This document shows, one piece after another, positions 51,201-63,056 of a stretch of 64,000 bases of DNA. This DNA comes from Oikopleura dioica (Eukaryota; Chordata; Appendicularia; Copelata; Oikopleuridae): assembly GCA_907165135.1 (NCBI GenBank), contig OU015569.1, forward strand, positions 4,030,001 to 4,094,000. The letters are read 5' to 3'. Numbering within the stretch: position 1 is the stretch's first letter; every line of letters begins with the position of its first letter. The notes below the pieces were generated by a model. That model ran no database searches. It worked only from the letters and a program-made list of their open reading frames with translations, and was not told the origin of the DNA. A program made the position numbers and the translations under genes.

Positions 51201-54200
51201 CGATGGAACAGAACATTAATTTTGATTAAGTGATGGGTACCTTTGCTCCTTGTCGCTGGAAAATGCGCCTGGTTGAACCTCATAGCTCTATCGCGAACAT
51301 TTTCCGCCGCGTCCGATGACTCCACAGAGATGGAAGACGACCCTAAAAAGGATATCATTCAAAGAAAAACCTTTTATGTGTACCAAAGTTTGAATTTTTG
51401 TCGAGCGTGCTGAATGTGCTGTCGGGAGTGGCAAGTGTCTCAACTGTGCCATCGCTGAACATCCGTCCTATGCTTTTGCTCGCCTTGGCTGCGTTGATGA
51501 TCTCTTCAAATTTCCGGTCAAGGCGCGCTTCATTTTGCTGCTCTTTAGTCAAAAGAGGCGACAAGAGTTGACTGCTTCGTATGATTTCGTACTTGACTTC
51601 GCCAAACTTTTCGCTCGCCAGTCGCTGGAAACTGTCTTCGGTCGAGTGACTTGATGTACTCTTCAATGTTTCAATAAGGTCGGCGAGAAAAGTTATATAA
51701 AGAATACCTGAAAGAGTTGAAAGGGCTTTTTGGACGCAGGAGACCTTGAGAAAAATTCGGCACACGATTGGAGGCCGTTGAGCTTTGAAAAGCAGAAAAT
51801 TAAACCATCAACGTGACTGACATCGGGCTGCTCGAGGGAGGAGCCGCTTCCAAATTCGAAGAATTCGAAGATTATGTCATCGATCTGTTTAAGAATGTTA
51901 GAATGCTACTGCGCAAAGAAGAATACCTGAAGCCAATTAGGTCCATATTTTCCAACGCCATAGTTGAGCTGCTGCGCTTGATTACTCAGATACTTCTGAA
52001 AGATCTCACTCGGTTCCTTATCCAGTGCAGGCGCGCAGACCCCAAGAACAATCGATGACTCGTCTATCAACGGACCGCCAGATACTTCTTGAAGCTTTTG
52101 ATTTGTGGACGCATTCATCACAGAGCTCCGGATTGAGGGTAGGTTGGCCAATTCGTGAACGAACTCTTTCATTTTCTGGGGGAGATGAAGTTGCTGATTT
52201 GAAGGAGGAGAGAAGAAGAAGCCCGCCGATAAGGAACCGTTGATCTCGTTGAAGAACTCGCTACCGTCAATTGCGTGCCGCTGTCGTTTGTAAGGATCCA
52301 TGTCATGGTCGGGATTCATCACTAAAGATACCGGTATCGCCTTGAGAGGTGCATCATCTTCCAGCGTCGCGGAAGTGAGCCAATTTTTGCAAAATTGAAG
52401 ATTTTCGCCGTCAGAGTACACTGCCATTATTCCGTTCGGCGAATGCGGAGGGTAAAGTTGGTTGAGGTCCATTTTGGAAAATGATTCGTTGAATTGAAAT
52501 ATCTCGACGCCAGTGCCAAGACTTTCTGCGAATGATAAAATATGCTTTGATGCATTTTGATATTGCTGCTTACCTGAGAATTTTTGAAGCGGAATGGGGC
52601 TTTGGGAGAGAAACAGAATTTTAATGGTGTTGTTTCTATCGCCGTTCCAGCACCATCTTATAAAACCGTCAATTGAGCTCTCACTTTGTTGAATTTACCT
52701 GTTTGGGTTAAGTCTGAAAGCAGTGTGGTCCGGCTTCCCGATGGAAGAGAGGTCGTTTTCGGACATTTGTTCGTTCGTCGACGATGAGTGGATCGAGGGG
52801 GAAGAGCATTTTCCCAAACGATTTGGGATCGAATTTGTGGACTTAGACTGCTCCGTGAGTTGGAGAGAGGAAGCTGATCGCAATGCATGATTTGCTAATT
52901 TGAGTCGTTCGATCTTCCCAAGTGTGTCTTTTTTGAAGAGCTCGCCGGCGTATTCGTCCGTCAGTACATGGATGGGAATTCGAATATCGCTCGTTTGATT
53001 CACGTGTTCGTCTTCGTACCAATACTTTCCATCGTTGCCGCTTTTGCCGTTGTGTCCATTCACAGCGTCGTAGTTGGGAAGCGTGATGAACCACTTGTTA
53101 AAGTTGTTTTTCGTCTTGACCTCCTCTATCAATTCGTCCCACGTGGGCGTTGCGTTCTGGAATGAGTCCGCAATCAGTTCTCCTAAAGCCATGTCGACAT
53201 AGTGCTTGTATCCGCGGATGATCGTGTCGTGGTAAAGATTCTTCAGGTCCTTAACTCGCTCACGCAACACCTTGCGCGCCATGCTAGTTCCGAATAGCCT
53301 AACGAATGTTTTGAAGGCGCTCGAGTCGGGGTGAAACTTTTTCTCGAGTTCCTTGTACGTCGTTTCGTACTGGACCAGATTCTCCTTGAGGAACTCCTTG
53401 AAATCTTCATTGATTCGCGCCTCGTTTTTTAGCACTTCCTCGCGCGCCTGTCGAAAGGGCTTCACTTCGACGGACTTTCTGCTCTCTTTATTGTTGCGCC
53501 GCTTGTCAACAAGGGAGGCAATCACTTGAAACGTCTCCGAAATGTTCACGTTCTCGTCCGCCGAGGTCTCAATAATCGGCACTTCTCGCTGCTTTAGGAG
53601 TTTCTTTTCGATTTCGGGCCGCTTGAAAAAGTTCTTGACTTTGCCGCTGATGTCGTCTTCCAGTCTGGGGCTCTCCGCTACTTTGTCATATTTGGTCAAC
53701 GCAACAACCACGGGCGTCTTCTTGATATCCTTCATGTTCTTAAGAATTTTCTCGACAATGACCAGCTGATTCTCGATCGGCTGCTTGTCGTGCCGCTCCT
53801 TGCTGACGTCGATCAGAAGCAGAAAGGCGTCGATCTTGAATTTGTCTGGCATCTTGTCGTTCTCGTGCTCCGGTGTGTCGTGAAAATTCGCAAAGCCTTT
53901 GAACTTCTTTTGGCGCCAGTTCTTGAAAACCTCGATAGCGCAACGCTTCTCGTACGGCTCCTTCTTGAGCTTGTCGGCGTCGAACACTTTGAGGCTGGAA
54001 TCGTCGACGAAAACGGTCTGCTCGAGGAGCGAAAAGCTGAGTTCTGTCTTTTCGTCGGGTTCCACTGTTGTGGTGCCCCACCAGAGCGTGTGATGGTAGT
54101 TGATCAGGCCGGATGCGAAATCGACGCTGGAGATGATCGAGCGCTTGTCCATTTGCGAGTACTCATCCTGGTCTGGGTACATGAAGCGCGCGCAAAAGGA

Positions 54201-54381
54201 GGACTTGCCTATTCCTACGAGATCGCTGTCGCCACCCAGTTGATTGGAGTTGGAAGCGACTGGACCAGAACATCCGATTACGGAGACTTTGTAACTGAAT
54301 ACAAGCCAGCTGAGATAAAGCGCTCTTGATCGAAATCGCTTACCTGGAGGAGGTGCGCTTTCCCTTTTCGTTTTTGAACAT
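48226..54381 (-). CDS. ARHGAP35/5-like: p190 RhoGAP (ARHGAP35/ARHGAP5 type)
   Basis: Starts at ATG 54381 (MFKNEKGKRTSS | YKVSVIGCSG). The N-terminal GTPase domain has a P-loop with the p190-type insertion: GCSGPVASNSNQ...LVGIGKSSFCARF. Then FASGLINYHHTLWWG, IDAFLLLIDVSKE, VVALTKYDK (the TKxD motif p190 has) and PIIETSADENVNISETF. About 52.9-53.5 kb encodes helical repeats at the place of the FF domains. 51.9-52.5 kb matches the pseudo-GTPase region. A Ser-rich middle follows. The C-terminal RhoGAP domain: ALVPVFLKVIVTAIESS, EGLYRVPADSKKRSLL (catalytic arginine in YRV), LAGCVSWFLSPKNLP, FICRHLYCVSEKSEINKMSC and LATCLCPTFFP; TGA at 48226. It is a GTPase-activating protein that switches off Rho at the membrane and cytoskeleton. 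The middle (49.4-51.8 kb) has long introns and uncertain exons. Confidence 0.9.
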
Positions 54382-57300
54382 TATTTCTTTCTTCTTCTGT
54401 TCTTCCGATCAGGTTAGTTTCTGTCTCCGGCATCCCATTTTAGGTGATCGCAGTGTACACCCGACTTCCGATTTCGCCTTCTCAAAAACACCCAGTTAGC
54501 GAAACAACAACTTGACAAAAGCAAGAATGAACAGGAAATTAGCGCCGCCTTTTCCAAAGTGGCATTGGTTTAATGTTGATGAATCACCCCGCCAGGATGC
54601 AAAAAAAAATCCTCGACATCGTTAAACCTGAGGCCGAGCAGCAATCAAACGATCGAAAACGAATTTCTGGCGTTTGCCATTCCAACGAGCTGTAAAATCA
54701 TTAAAAAGATTTCGTTCTTGTCATAAAAAAAGAAAACGAAGCCGATTGAAAAGGAAATAAAAAAGCCAATTCTGGATAGACAAGTCAAATATATTTTTGA
54801 AAGAAAAAAAGGAAGCGAAAATCAAGTTTCCACTAACTAAAGCGCAAATTCTTTATGTTTAGATTACAGTAAGCAGCACTGTAAAAGGTCAGAAAATATT
54901 TAATAAAAACCGTCGAAAGCGGAGATTCTCGAGAAAACAAAAAAAGCCCTGCACACCGGATTAGAGTCAATTGGATGAGAAATTTGGCTCCTGGCCACCA
55001 GCCTGGTCTATTGATTAATCCAGCTATAGAACTTTTCTGGACTTTTGTAAAACACAACTCTCGAGGAGCCGATTAACCATTCCTACTCTATTTTCTCTAT
55101 TTTCTAGTTTTCGAAGAAAAGTTTCTTTTTACTTGAATACAAAGAGCCAGGCGCGTGGCTCATGAAAAGTTTATTTCGCGAGTTCGACAAAGCCAGACAA
55201 GTACGCCTAAGAAAATGCCGGAAGCTCACGCTCATTATCCTCTTTTTTAAGAAACTTGGAGAATTCTTAATCAAGTCGTGAATGATTAAAATTAAAATAA
55301 TTTTAAAAAGTTTCTCTTTGTTTTCGCTAGTTTTAAAATTCCTTTCAAGCATCAATTTTTTCAAGATTCACATAAAAAAATATTAAAGCAAAAGTACCAC
55401 ATCGTAATTTTCACTTTAGCGACTTTTGATAAAAAAGGGTGCTTTTGGAGGGAATAAAATTTTGGTATTCTTGGAGACCGAGAAATTTCTCTTTTTTTCT
55501 TTCTGGAAAAGGAGCTCATTGAGCTCAGTTCTTCGTGGTTCAATTGGCCGCCGCGTCAAATTCAAGTGCAAATATTTCGCTAGTTTAGTAATTAAAAAAC
55601 GCACATTGCCAAATTTTGATGATCAACGATAATAAAGCGACACTTATTCATGGATTTTCAAGTCAAAAAGAGTACAATAAAAAATTCCGCAAAAAGAAAT
55701 TAATTTTTTTCCAAAGGTGAAAATTCTCGGCGGTGCTGACGCCTGAAACCACGATCGAACCAAAATTTCGCCGCAGGGGGAAATACTTTTTTATAAAAAA
55801 ATATCATAATAACTTTCGGAAATCCCGATCGCTTCAGCCAGTGATTTTAACCTTTCGGGCTTCTCCGCGTTTCCCTTTTTTTGTTGAAGTTTGAAGCGAA
55901 TAGCGAGCGCAGAGGCTCAAGATTTTTCGCTGATAATCGATTTCGATAATTATTTTATTCTCTCCCTTGTTAACATTTTTGATTTAGGCTCTTCAGAACC
56001 TGCCTCAGGTTTCCTACAAAGGTTGTCGAGCCCAGCTTATCGGTATTTAGTGATTTGAAAATCAGAAATTTTGGCTTGGGAATTTGAAATACTGTACTGC
56101 GAACATTGGTGCATGTAATGTGTAATGCGACTGTATTTGCTTGGCCATGAATCTGGCGGATTCCTGCAGCGCGTAAATTGTCCAGCAAATAGTTCTGTTT
56201 ATCAAGGATTGTTTTGTTATTTCCCGCAAGGCGACTGTGCTTCTAGTTCTCATTACTGTATCATCTCTAATACTCCCGAAAAAAAGGTAAAAGACGATGG
56301 CTACTGTAAAAGCGCGCCCTTTGTAAGATCTGCCAGCTACCGATTATGATGTATTTTAGACGGGTGACAAACACCCGTCACAAAATAAGGTCACATGACA
56401 TGCCCCTAAGCGAGTTCCCACCTAAGAGCACTTGCACAGTTTACCATCGTGTGTACCTCCGCAAATATCGCTTCTTTCCTTGAAAAATCGACTATTTCAA
56501 TTCAAAATCTTCGCTCAAAAAACTTTCGAATGGGTTCAGTCTGATCTTAGCTCTCTTTTTGGCTTCTTCAAATGTTAATTTCGACGAGGCAGGGGGTTGT
56601 GCTCATTTTGAAACGCGTGAGGAGTGATTCTCTTGTTTTGGCTTGAGCCGATCGGAATTACAATTCGGGACATGAAAAATAGCGCGGGCATCTAGTCTTT
56701 ATCATCATCGCCAAGCGCTCGTAAAATCTGAACGCATAAAATCGTAAAAGCGAAGAAAATCCTATCAATAGAGGGGTATCGTGGCTAGGGCCCATGAAAA
56801 ATTCCCACTTCGGGATTTTATATCTCTTTAAAAAGATACTTGTAAATACATACTTTTAAAGAGCCATCTTCGACTTTTAACTGCTCCCACTGAGATTCTT
56901 GTGTCACATTCCTCGATTTAAAAGAAGTACAAAAATCTATTTTCCTTCAGTTGATCGCTGATTGACACAAAAACAGTTTTCTGATAAGCTTCCTCTGGCC
57001 GAGGAGAATAAGAAGAAAAAAATATAATTTTTCTTATCTAGCTTGTTTCTCTTTTAGTGTTTTGAACAGACGGAGGCAAGCGACTCCAATATCCGAAAGC
57101 CATCTGGGCACGCGCCAATAAATCACCGATTCGCACAAGAGTTGAATAAAATTTTTGGGGCGCTTTCTCAAAGTTGATTGCTCAAGTCAGCATACTTTTT
57201 TCAATAGAAATTCTATTGAAATGAAGTGGCCAATTATCGTCAGATGGTTTTTTCATGCTCGTTTTAAATTACTAAATTTCACAACACAAAAACGACGAGT

Positions 57301-58313
57301 TTTTAGAGGTGTTCTGCGTTTCGATTCTTCTATTTCATAAATTCACTTTTGAATATATGTAAGAACTAGCTTAAGTGCAAGTAGTTACGGTACCCGTCAG
57401 GCTATGCGATAATCTTATAAAGTAAGTAATTTGTTTTATCCGAATAAACGTCGTCATCAATCTGGCCACTGCAAGTCGCGCTGGAGTCACAAAGCGCCGA
57501 ATGCAAATTGTTGTTGCTTTGTCTGATCCAAATATTCTTCGGAATATTGGTTTGAAGTTCTCATTGCTTAGATTTGCTAACAGTAGAGAGTATCTACTAG
57601 AGACACCGATCCACAAGAAGAGCTGCAGCGCGCGCCTGACAGATTATGAATGATGAACAGGAATCAAGGAGGACTAAGCTCCCAAATTTTGATTAATTCG
57701 CTCTTTCAAGTTGGATTTTTATTGAAATTAGTGTCAACCTCAAAAAGTTATACGCATTTATCATCGGTATAACTGTCATGTACATTGCCTTTCCCCTTTT
57801 ACGTGAGTCACACATAAATTCCCTTTTTACTAGAGTCAGACATAAATAATCATATTCCCTTTTTTCGCCTAAATGACTATTTCGATTTCAACTCAATCAA
57901 GTTAACTCGGTGTTTAGTGTTGTGTGTTTATCTGGTGAAAGGAGATGAGACTGAACGCGATTTGAAGAAGACCACGATTGTGCTGGAACAGATTTAGATT
58001 AGAATAACAGCTTCGAACAATAAACATTTGCTTATATTATCTAAATTATATTGTACCATATAATTTTCACATTTTAGTTCTTGTGAAATCTTGCGTAATG
58101 AGAATAGGCCTCGTGCACACAAACTATGGCAAATTCTTCTGTAATATAAAATGCGAGTATCATTTCGGTGCTGAATAGACACTGCTCCTATAAACACAGA
58201 TGGACATTCATATTCAAGTATATTGGGAATATGCTAAACATTTATTGAAAGGGCAGACGTGCTCTTTATAAAGACAATGAAATGTTAATGAGCGAGATAC
58301 TCTTAGAAAGAAT
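54382..58313. other. 3.9 kb gene-poor region
   Basis: AT-rich, with long A/T runs. A MITE terminus lies at 56003-56040. Two frames were considered: 56125-56349 (+), Cys-containing, QRVNCPANSSVYQGLFCYFP, and 57371-57616 (-), MWIGVSSRYSLLLANLSNEN. Neither has an initiating exon context or family pattern, so I do not call them genes. Confidence 0.4.
56003..56040. repeat. MITE terminus (same family as 18968)
   Basis: CTCAGGTTTCCTACAAAGGT followed by TGTCGAGCCCAGCTTAT matches the right end of the copy at 28932 (CTACTCAGGTTGTCGAGCGCAACTTAT). No matching left end within 300 bp. Confidence 0.5.
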
Positions 58314-59231
58314 TCAAGCCGAGTGTTGGTACAGTTTGAGAACATGCTCCTGGTAGAATTTGCGTGAGCACATCGGACACTCTTGATACGTAGCTTCCAC
58401 TCCACTGGAACGCGTTCGAGCTGTTTTAGGAAGCTTCTTGACGCAGGAATCACAGAACTCGTGGCCACACAGAATAAGGGCAACTCGAAATCTCTCATCA
58501 GTGTACTCGTCGAGGCAAACTGGGCACGAAATGACAACATGCTTCTTCGCGGAAGTTTTGAAGCCGGTTCTCTTCATTTTGTCGATCGTGGTTTGCAGCT
58601 CGTCTTTCAACTTGGCGATTTCGTAGTCAACAACTTTAATTTGGATTCAAACTTGTTATTAAAATGCCTTGTAGACTGTAATAGACAAGAATGAAAATCC
58701 GATCCTTCCTCTACTTCTACCGCTAGATCATCTGCTTCCTCGAGCATCCGTGATCCCTCAAAATGAAGAGTATCCGCTCGTTGAATCTTCTCCTCTCTCA
58801 GTTTAAGAAGCTCTTCAAGTCTCTTTTGAGTTTTCTTATAAAGATAAACAACGAAGCTTGCTCAATAAAACTAAGCATAATCAAAAGACTACAAAGATAA
58901 GAAAGGCATTTATCTTGTCTAACTTCCCTTATAAGCCGCCTGGTCTTCATTAATTTCCGCCATCTTGGAGTTGTACTCGTTTATTAGCCGCTGTCTCTCC
59001 ATTTCAACCTCGTCCTCAGTGAGAAGCTCTACGGCTGTAGAAAACTCATCCTTACAAGTATTCAAAAGTGTTTGATTCAAACGAGTTAAAGACAAGCTAA
59101 TTTAACAGTTATGTGCAGCTGGACTACTTTTCCTGTGTCTCGCATTCTCTCTCATTTTGCCTCTCTGCCCGCTTGGTAAATTCAGTGAACCCGCGTATAA
59201 AAAACTGAAATAAATACGGAACGAGATACAT
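58314..59231 (-). CDS. RING-finger coiled-coil protein (E3 ligase-like)
   Basis: Start ATG 59231: MYLVPYLFQFFIRGFTEFTK, then a GTAGTC intron to NLSLTRLNQTLLNTCKDEFS. Charged helical segments follow (VEMERQRLINEYNSKMAEIN; KTQKRLEELLKLREEKIQRA; EGSRMLEEADDLAVEVEEGS). The last exon gives a C3HC4-type RING: CPVCLDEYTDERFRVALILC then GHEFCDSCVKKL and CPMCSRKFYQ, ending YQHSA-stop at 58314. A RING of this kind usually recruits an E2 ubiquitin enzyme. The hydrophobic first 13 residues could be a membrane anchor. One middle intron appears to start GG (after QAAYK), and another junction near 58680 is unresolved. It lies only 94 bp downstream of the sulfotransferase stop, on the same strand. Confidence 0.75.
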
Positions 59232-59325
59232 TTCGATCTGGACAACAAAACCGAAAAAGTCAGGCCAAAAACCAATCACTCCTGCGGGCTACAAGATTTC
59301 AAGATAAACTGATTTTTTTTTCGAG

Positions 59326-60666
59326 CTACCACCCTTGGAGCGTTTCGACTCCAAGGAATGAAAACAATTCTTTATTGTAATAACTGAAAAAAGCATCAGC
59401 TCTTTGGATGAATTCTTCGCTGAAATTCGGACCACCATTTGATCTTGTCTTGCCTTTATGATCGCTTAAACATGACGGCTTTTCATTTTCTCTAGCGCGA
59501 TAACAGAAAAATTGCTTTTCTTCGTCGAGCACAAAGTTTTTTGACGTCAGAATCACTGGAATATTGAGGAACTCTTGTGCTTCTATTACCGCCTAAAGAA
59601 GCAAGCTTTTATAGACAGATATTAATTGACCTTTCCTTTGATGGATTTTTTATTAGTTCTTCGCCATTGATGATTAAAATTTGAGGCTTTTGGAAGCTAT
59701 GAAGGGATCTAGTAATTTTATACTGATCAAGTATAAAGGTTATTTGAACCCGGCTTGCCCAGCTCTTAGCCAATTGTCCAAATGAATTGAATAAAGTCCA
59801 TTGGTTAGTACAGTCGCTTCAACCTGCGTACTATGAATCTGTTTCACCAGCTCTCGAAAATCGTCTTCGCCCTTGTTCCTCCTTCGTTGCTCAAATCTAC
59901 GTATGAAATCAATTGAAAATTGCTCAAATGCACGTAGTTTTGCTTCTTCCATCTCGCTCTCTGTTGAATTAATGTATTTCGTAATTCGCTAATCTACGTA
60001 TTAATTATTGTGTACAATAAATAATTGAACGCATTATTCCAAGAGCAAATTCTAGTAACCTTTGAAGTGTACTTTGATAACAGTCTTTTGATAAACTCTG
60101 AATACGCTCGTCTCTTCGGCTCGCAGACAACAATGATGATCTTTAAATGGTTTGATAAATCCGAAAGAGCGGGTAACAAATTCCACGCAAAAACCATGAC
60201 TTGATATTCGGGTCCATGTCAAAAACGCGCTGGGGTACTTCCGGCATCACCATATATTTCGGAGTCTTTTCAAAAGTTATTTGCGAGGGCTGTGTTCTGG
60301 GCATCATGGATCTATAGAATTCGATCCCCTTCGAGTACTCTTCTATGTTGTCGAAAAAGTGCATCTCGTAGGCTGCTGGAGTAGCGATTAGCGGATGGTG
60401 TGAGAGAAAATCTTTTAAAGCCCCAGTTCCGCATTTCTTCGCTCCGATGCAAATTGCTTGAGGTAATCTTCTCTGCTTTGAGTTTTCATCGAGATTTGTC
60501 TCCAAAAAGTCTTCGTTGTTTTTTGTTGCTTTAATTATCTTATAAATTATAAGTTATAATGTAAAAATGAAATTTTGATAGGAGGAAGACATGCGAGACT
60601 TACTAAAAAGCCAAGTCCAACAAGAAAAGTTAAAAAAACAATTCTCTTAACTCCTGCAACTTGCAT
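59326..60666 (-). CDS. HS3ST-like: heparan sulfate 3-O-sulfotransferase (HS3ST family)
   Basis: Golgi type II enzyme that moves sulfate from PAPS to the 3-OH of glucosamine in heparan sulfate. Signal anchor at the start: MQVAGVKRIVFLTFLVGLGF (60666 down). Then RLPQAICIGAKKCGTGALKD (5'-phosphosulfate loop), YEMHFFDNIEEYSKGIEFYR (EMHFFD holds the catalytic Glu position of EVHFFD), ITFEKTPKYMVMPEVPQRVF, MDPNIK | IIIVVCEPKRRAYSEF (3'-phosphate loop, RDP changed to CEP), then NGLYSIHLDNWLRAG, QILIINGEELIKNPSK, FCYRA and LSDHKGKT, ending LQGW-TAG at 59326. Order and spacing match the family, about 300 aa. Confidence 0.92.
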
Positions 60667-60965
60667 TTTTTCTATATTTTTGCGATATAAATCAGCGACA
60701 TTTTAGCGCTGAGGGCCGGATCGCCAAAGCATATCATTTTGAACAATATTTATGAAAAGAAACAAAGATATTGGAATGAATTCAGTTTTTATTTTTGCCT
60801 TTTCAAGCGACTTATTTGTCAAGATAAGGTTTGGGCAGTAACAATTTCAGGGAGATGGGGATGTTCGCGGGGGAAGATGATAAGGCGATTAGTGGGTTCG
60901 CAATCTTAAAGTTCGGTTAAAAGAGGCTCGATTATTTCAAACTACCTTGGGGGAAATCGATAAAC

Positions 60966-61891
60966 TTAGAGGTACTCGTTGGAGTCGTAGTTGGTTTTGC
61001 GCTGGCCGCCGTTGAACTGGTTGGGCTGGGCGTAATTTGGAGTGATAAGTCCGCGCTGGGTGCCGTACATGGACCCATCACCAACCGAGCTAGAAGAACA
61101 GCTCGCGCAGATGATGATGCCACCACCAATCCAGTTGATGATCATGGCGATCCAGCCGAGATAAGTACAGTAACCGTAAATGTACCTAATGAAATTCCAT
61201 TGGCGCTTGAATTGAAAATCAAGGTTTACCTTTCGCCGACTTGGAGCTGAGTGTTGGGCCCGCGCATACCGCCATTCATTCCACTCATTCGAATCATGTT
61301 TGTTCCATTGTACTCTTGGAGCACGGTCGCGGCGTAGTAGCTGACTCCCACGCACAGCGAGATACCGGCGAAGACGACGGAGCCGCCGACACCCAGCATG
61401 ATCTTTCTTTTGATAGCAGCATTGTCACCCTCTTGGAACCATTATTAGAAAATATAATAAAATTAATTTCTAACCTGGATCAGCTGACTCGTAAGAAGGA
61501 ATGAGATTTGTGCATTCCATCCCAGCAAAAGCAGCCAAACTAGCAATTCCTTGGAAAGCCAAAGCAATGCAGACGCAAGCACGGGCAACTTGAAGAGGAG
61601 CGGGCAATCCAAGGAAGAAGGTATCGTACTGATCGCATTGCCAGTTGCCAGTATTATAGTATGTGCACTGAATAGAGTGTTAGAAATATAGGAGAAAAAT
61701 CAATAGTTGAAGGAAAATGGCTGTTTTGTACTTACACGAGACCAGAGGCCAGAGGAACGTCTAATAGACTCGATGACTTCTCCGTCGAGATCATTGACCC
61801 TCCAGTTAGGTCTGGCACAGATAATGATGGTCAAAAGTAGACCTATCATGCTGATCATGTAGCCGAAGAGTTGCACAAAACTGGACGCCAT
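60966..61891 (-). CDS. claudin-like four-pass membrane protein
   Basis: Starts MASSFVQLFGYMISMIGLLL (TM1). The first extracellular loop has the claudin signature W...GLW..C...C: RPNWRVNDL, RSSGLWSR | CTYYNTGNWQCDQYDTFF, then PAPLQVARACVCIALAFQG (TM2). Then EGDNAAIKRKIMLGVGGSVV (TM3), YIYGYCTYLGWIAMIINWIG (TM4), and a short Gly/Asn/Gln-rich tail ending DSNEYL, a possible PDZ ligand. About 270 aa over four exons; stop TAA at 60966. Claudins seal tight junctions between epithelial cells. The arginine of the conserved VAR is present. Confidence 0.87.
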
Positions 61892-63056
61892 GTTTCTTTA
61901 CTTTCCTGTCTTGTTGTTAGTCTCGTTTGTTCGGGGTCTAAGCTTCACATAAGCAAAAGCTAGAATAGCGTAATTCCTACCGTGATTGATTCTCTTTTCA
62001 AAAGCAATAACCCAGAATAAGTGTTCTACTTTTTGAAAAAGAATTAAGCTGAAAGTTGATGTGTCTCTTGATTTTGTTTTTGATTTTTCGGTTTGAAAGT
62101 GTATTGTCTGAGAGAACAGCGGGGCGGCTTTAACCGTCGCAGCGGCAGAAGATGGCGCCAAATGTGGACGCAAATTCAGGTCGACCGATGCTATCAAGCG
62201 TCACACTTGGCACAGTTATCGACTCCATCACCTGCCTTATCAATTTTACGCCTCACACATTCTACTAGGATTATTCTGATGGCCTACAATCTGAATGTTA
62301 TTTAGGTCTTCTTCAGACAATTGTAATCATTTCACGGCTAGTAGCCTACTGCCAGTAAAGTATGCAGTATAAAGTTTCTAATAAAAAATGGATACCAATT
62401 TCTTTCTTGTAAAAAGCATTGATATCTGTCGAATTAAACGATTTATGTATGAATCTATTGCATGTAAAAAGGAGAATTGACAATTTGAAATTGTCTTTTA
62501 TATTTGTAGATATGGCAATAGAAGATATTATGGCAGTTATTTTCGTGCCACCATCCGAGAATACTTACTTACTTGTAAACCGTAAATCATTTAATCAAAT
62601 CTGAAATCAAAAGTTTTTGATGCATGAAGCAAACAACCGGTGTCTACCCTAGAAATTGATCAGCAGAGCGATGAACCGATTTTTCAGAAGCCCCTTGGAC
62701 CGAAGCGAAGCCATTCACTCAACCGATTCCCACTGTGAGATCGACTCGTGGAAGATGACCTGATTTACAAATGTAATTACAATTGATACTTTTACTGCCT
62801 GGTTAGATTTTATAAAAATAGTGAGCAGCTATCATATTTTATAACAGGAACGTTTGAACCTATTGAACTCAAATTCGATTCAAAGAATCAATTCAAAATC
62901 TGATTTTCAGTTCTCGAGTAGCCACCAAATTTCCGGTAGATTTTAATCTCGTTGTTGCTAAAATGGGAACGTAGTCTTCTTCATTTCGTTATTCTTAAGT
63001 TTCTTTTTTAAGTTTTTTACGTTTATTAATTTTTCTTGAGTTATAATTGATTAATT
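61892..63056. other. divergent spacer between claudin-like and protease genes
   Basis: Promoter region for the leftward claudin-like gene and the rightward protease. It has short frames at 61898-62305 on both strands (e.g. minus MIASVDLNLRPHLAPSSAAA, no family) and AT-rich DNA after 62350. I see no gene. Confidence 0.4.

Noticed and set aside
53740-54329. Long open frames on the plus strand
   Set aside because: Shadows of the p190 GTPase exon; codon bias keeps the opposite strand open.
56125-56349. Cys-containing 74-codon frame as an EGF/toxin-like exon
   Set aside because: Cysteine spacing fits no domain, no signal peptide, and the region is repeat-rich.
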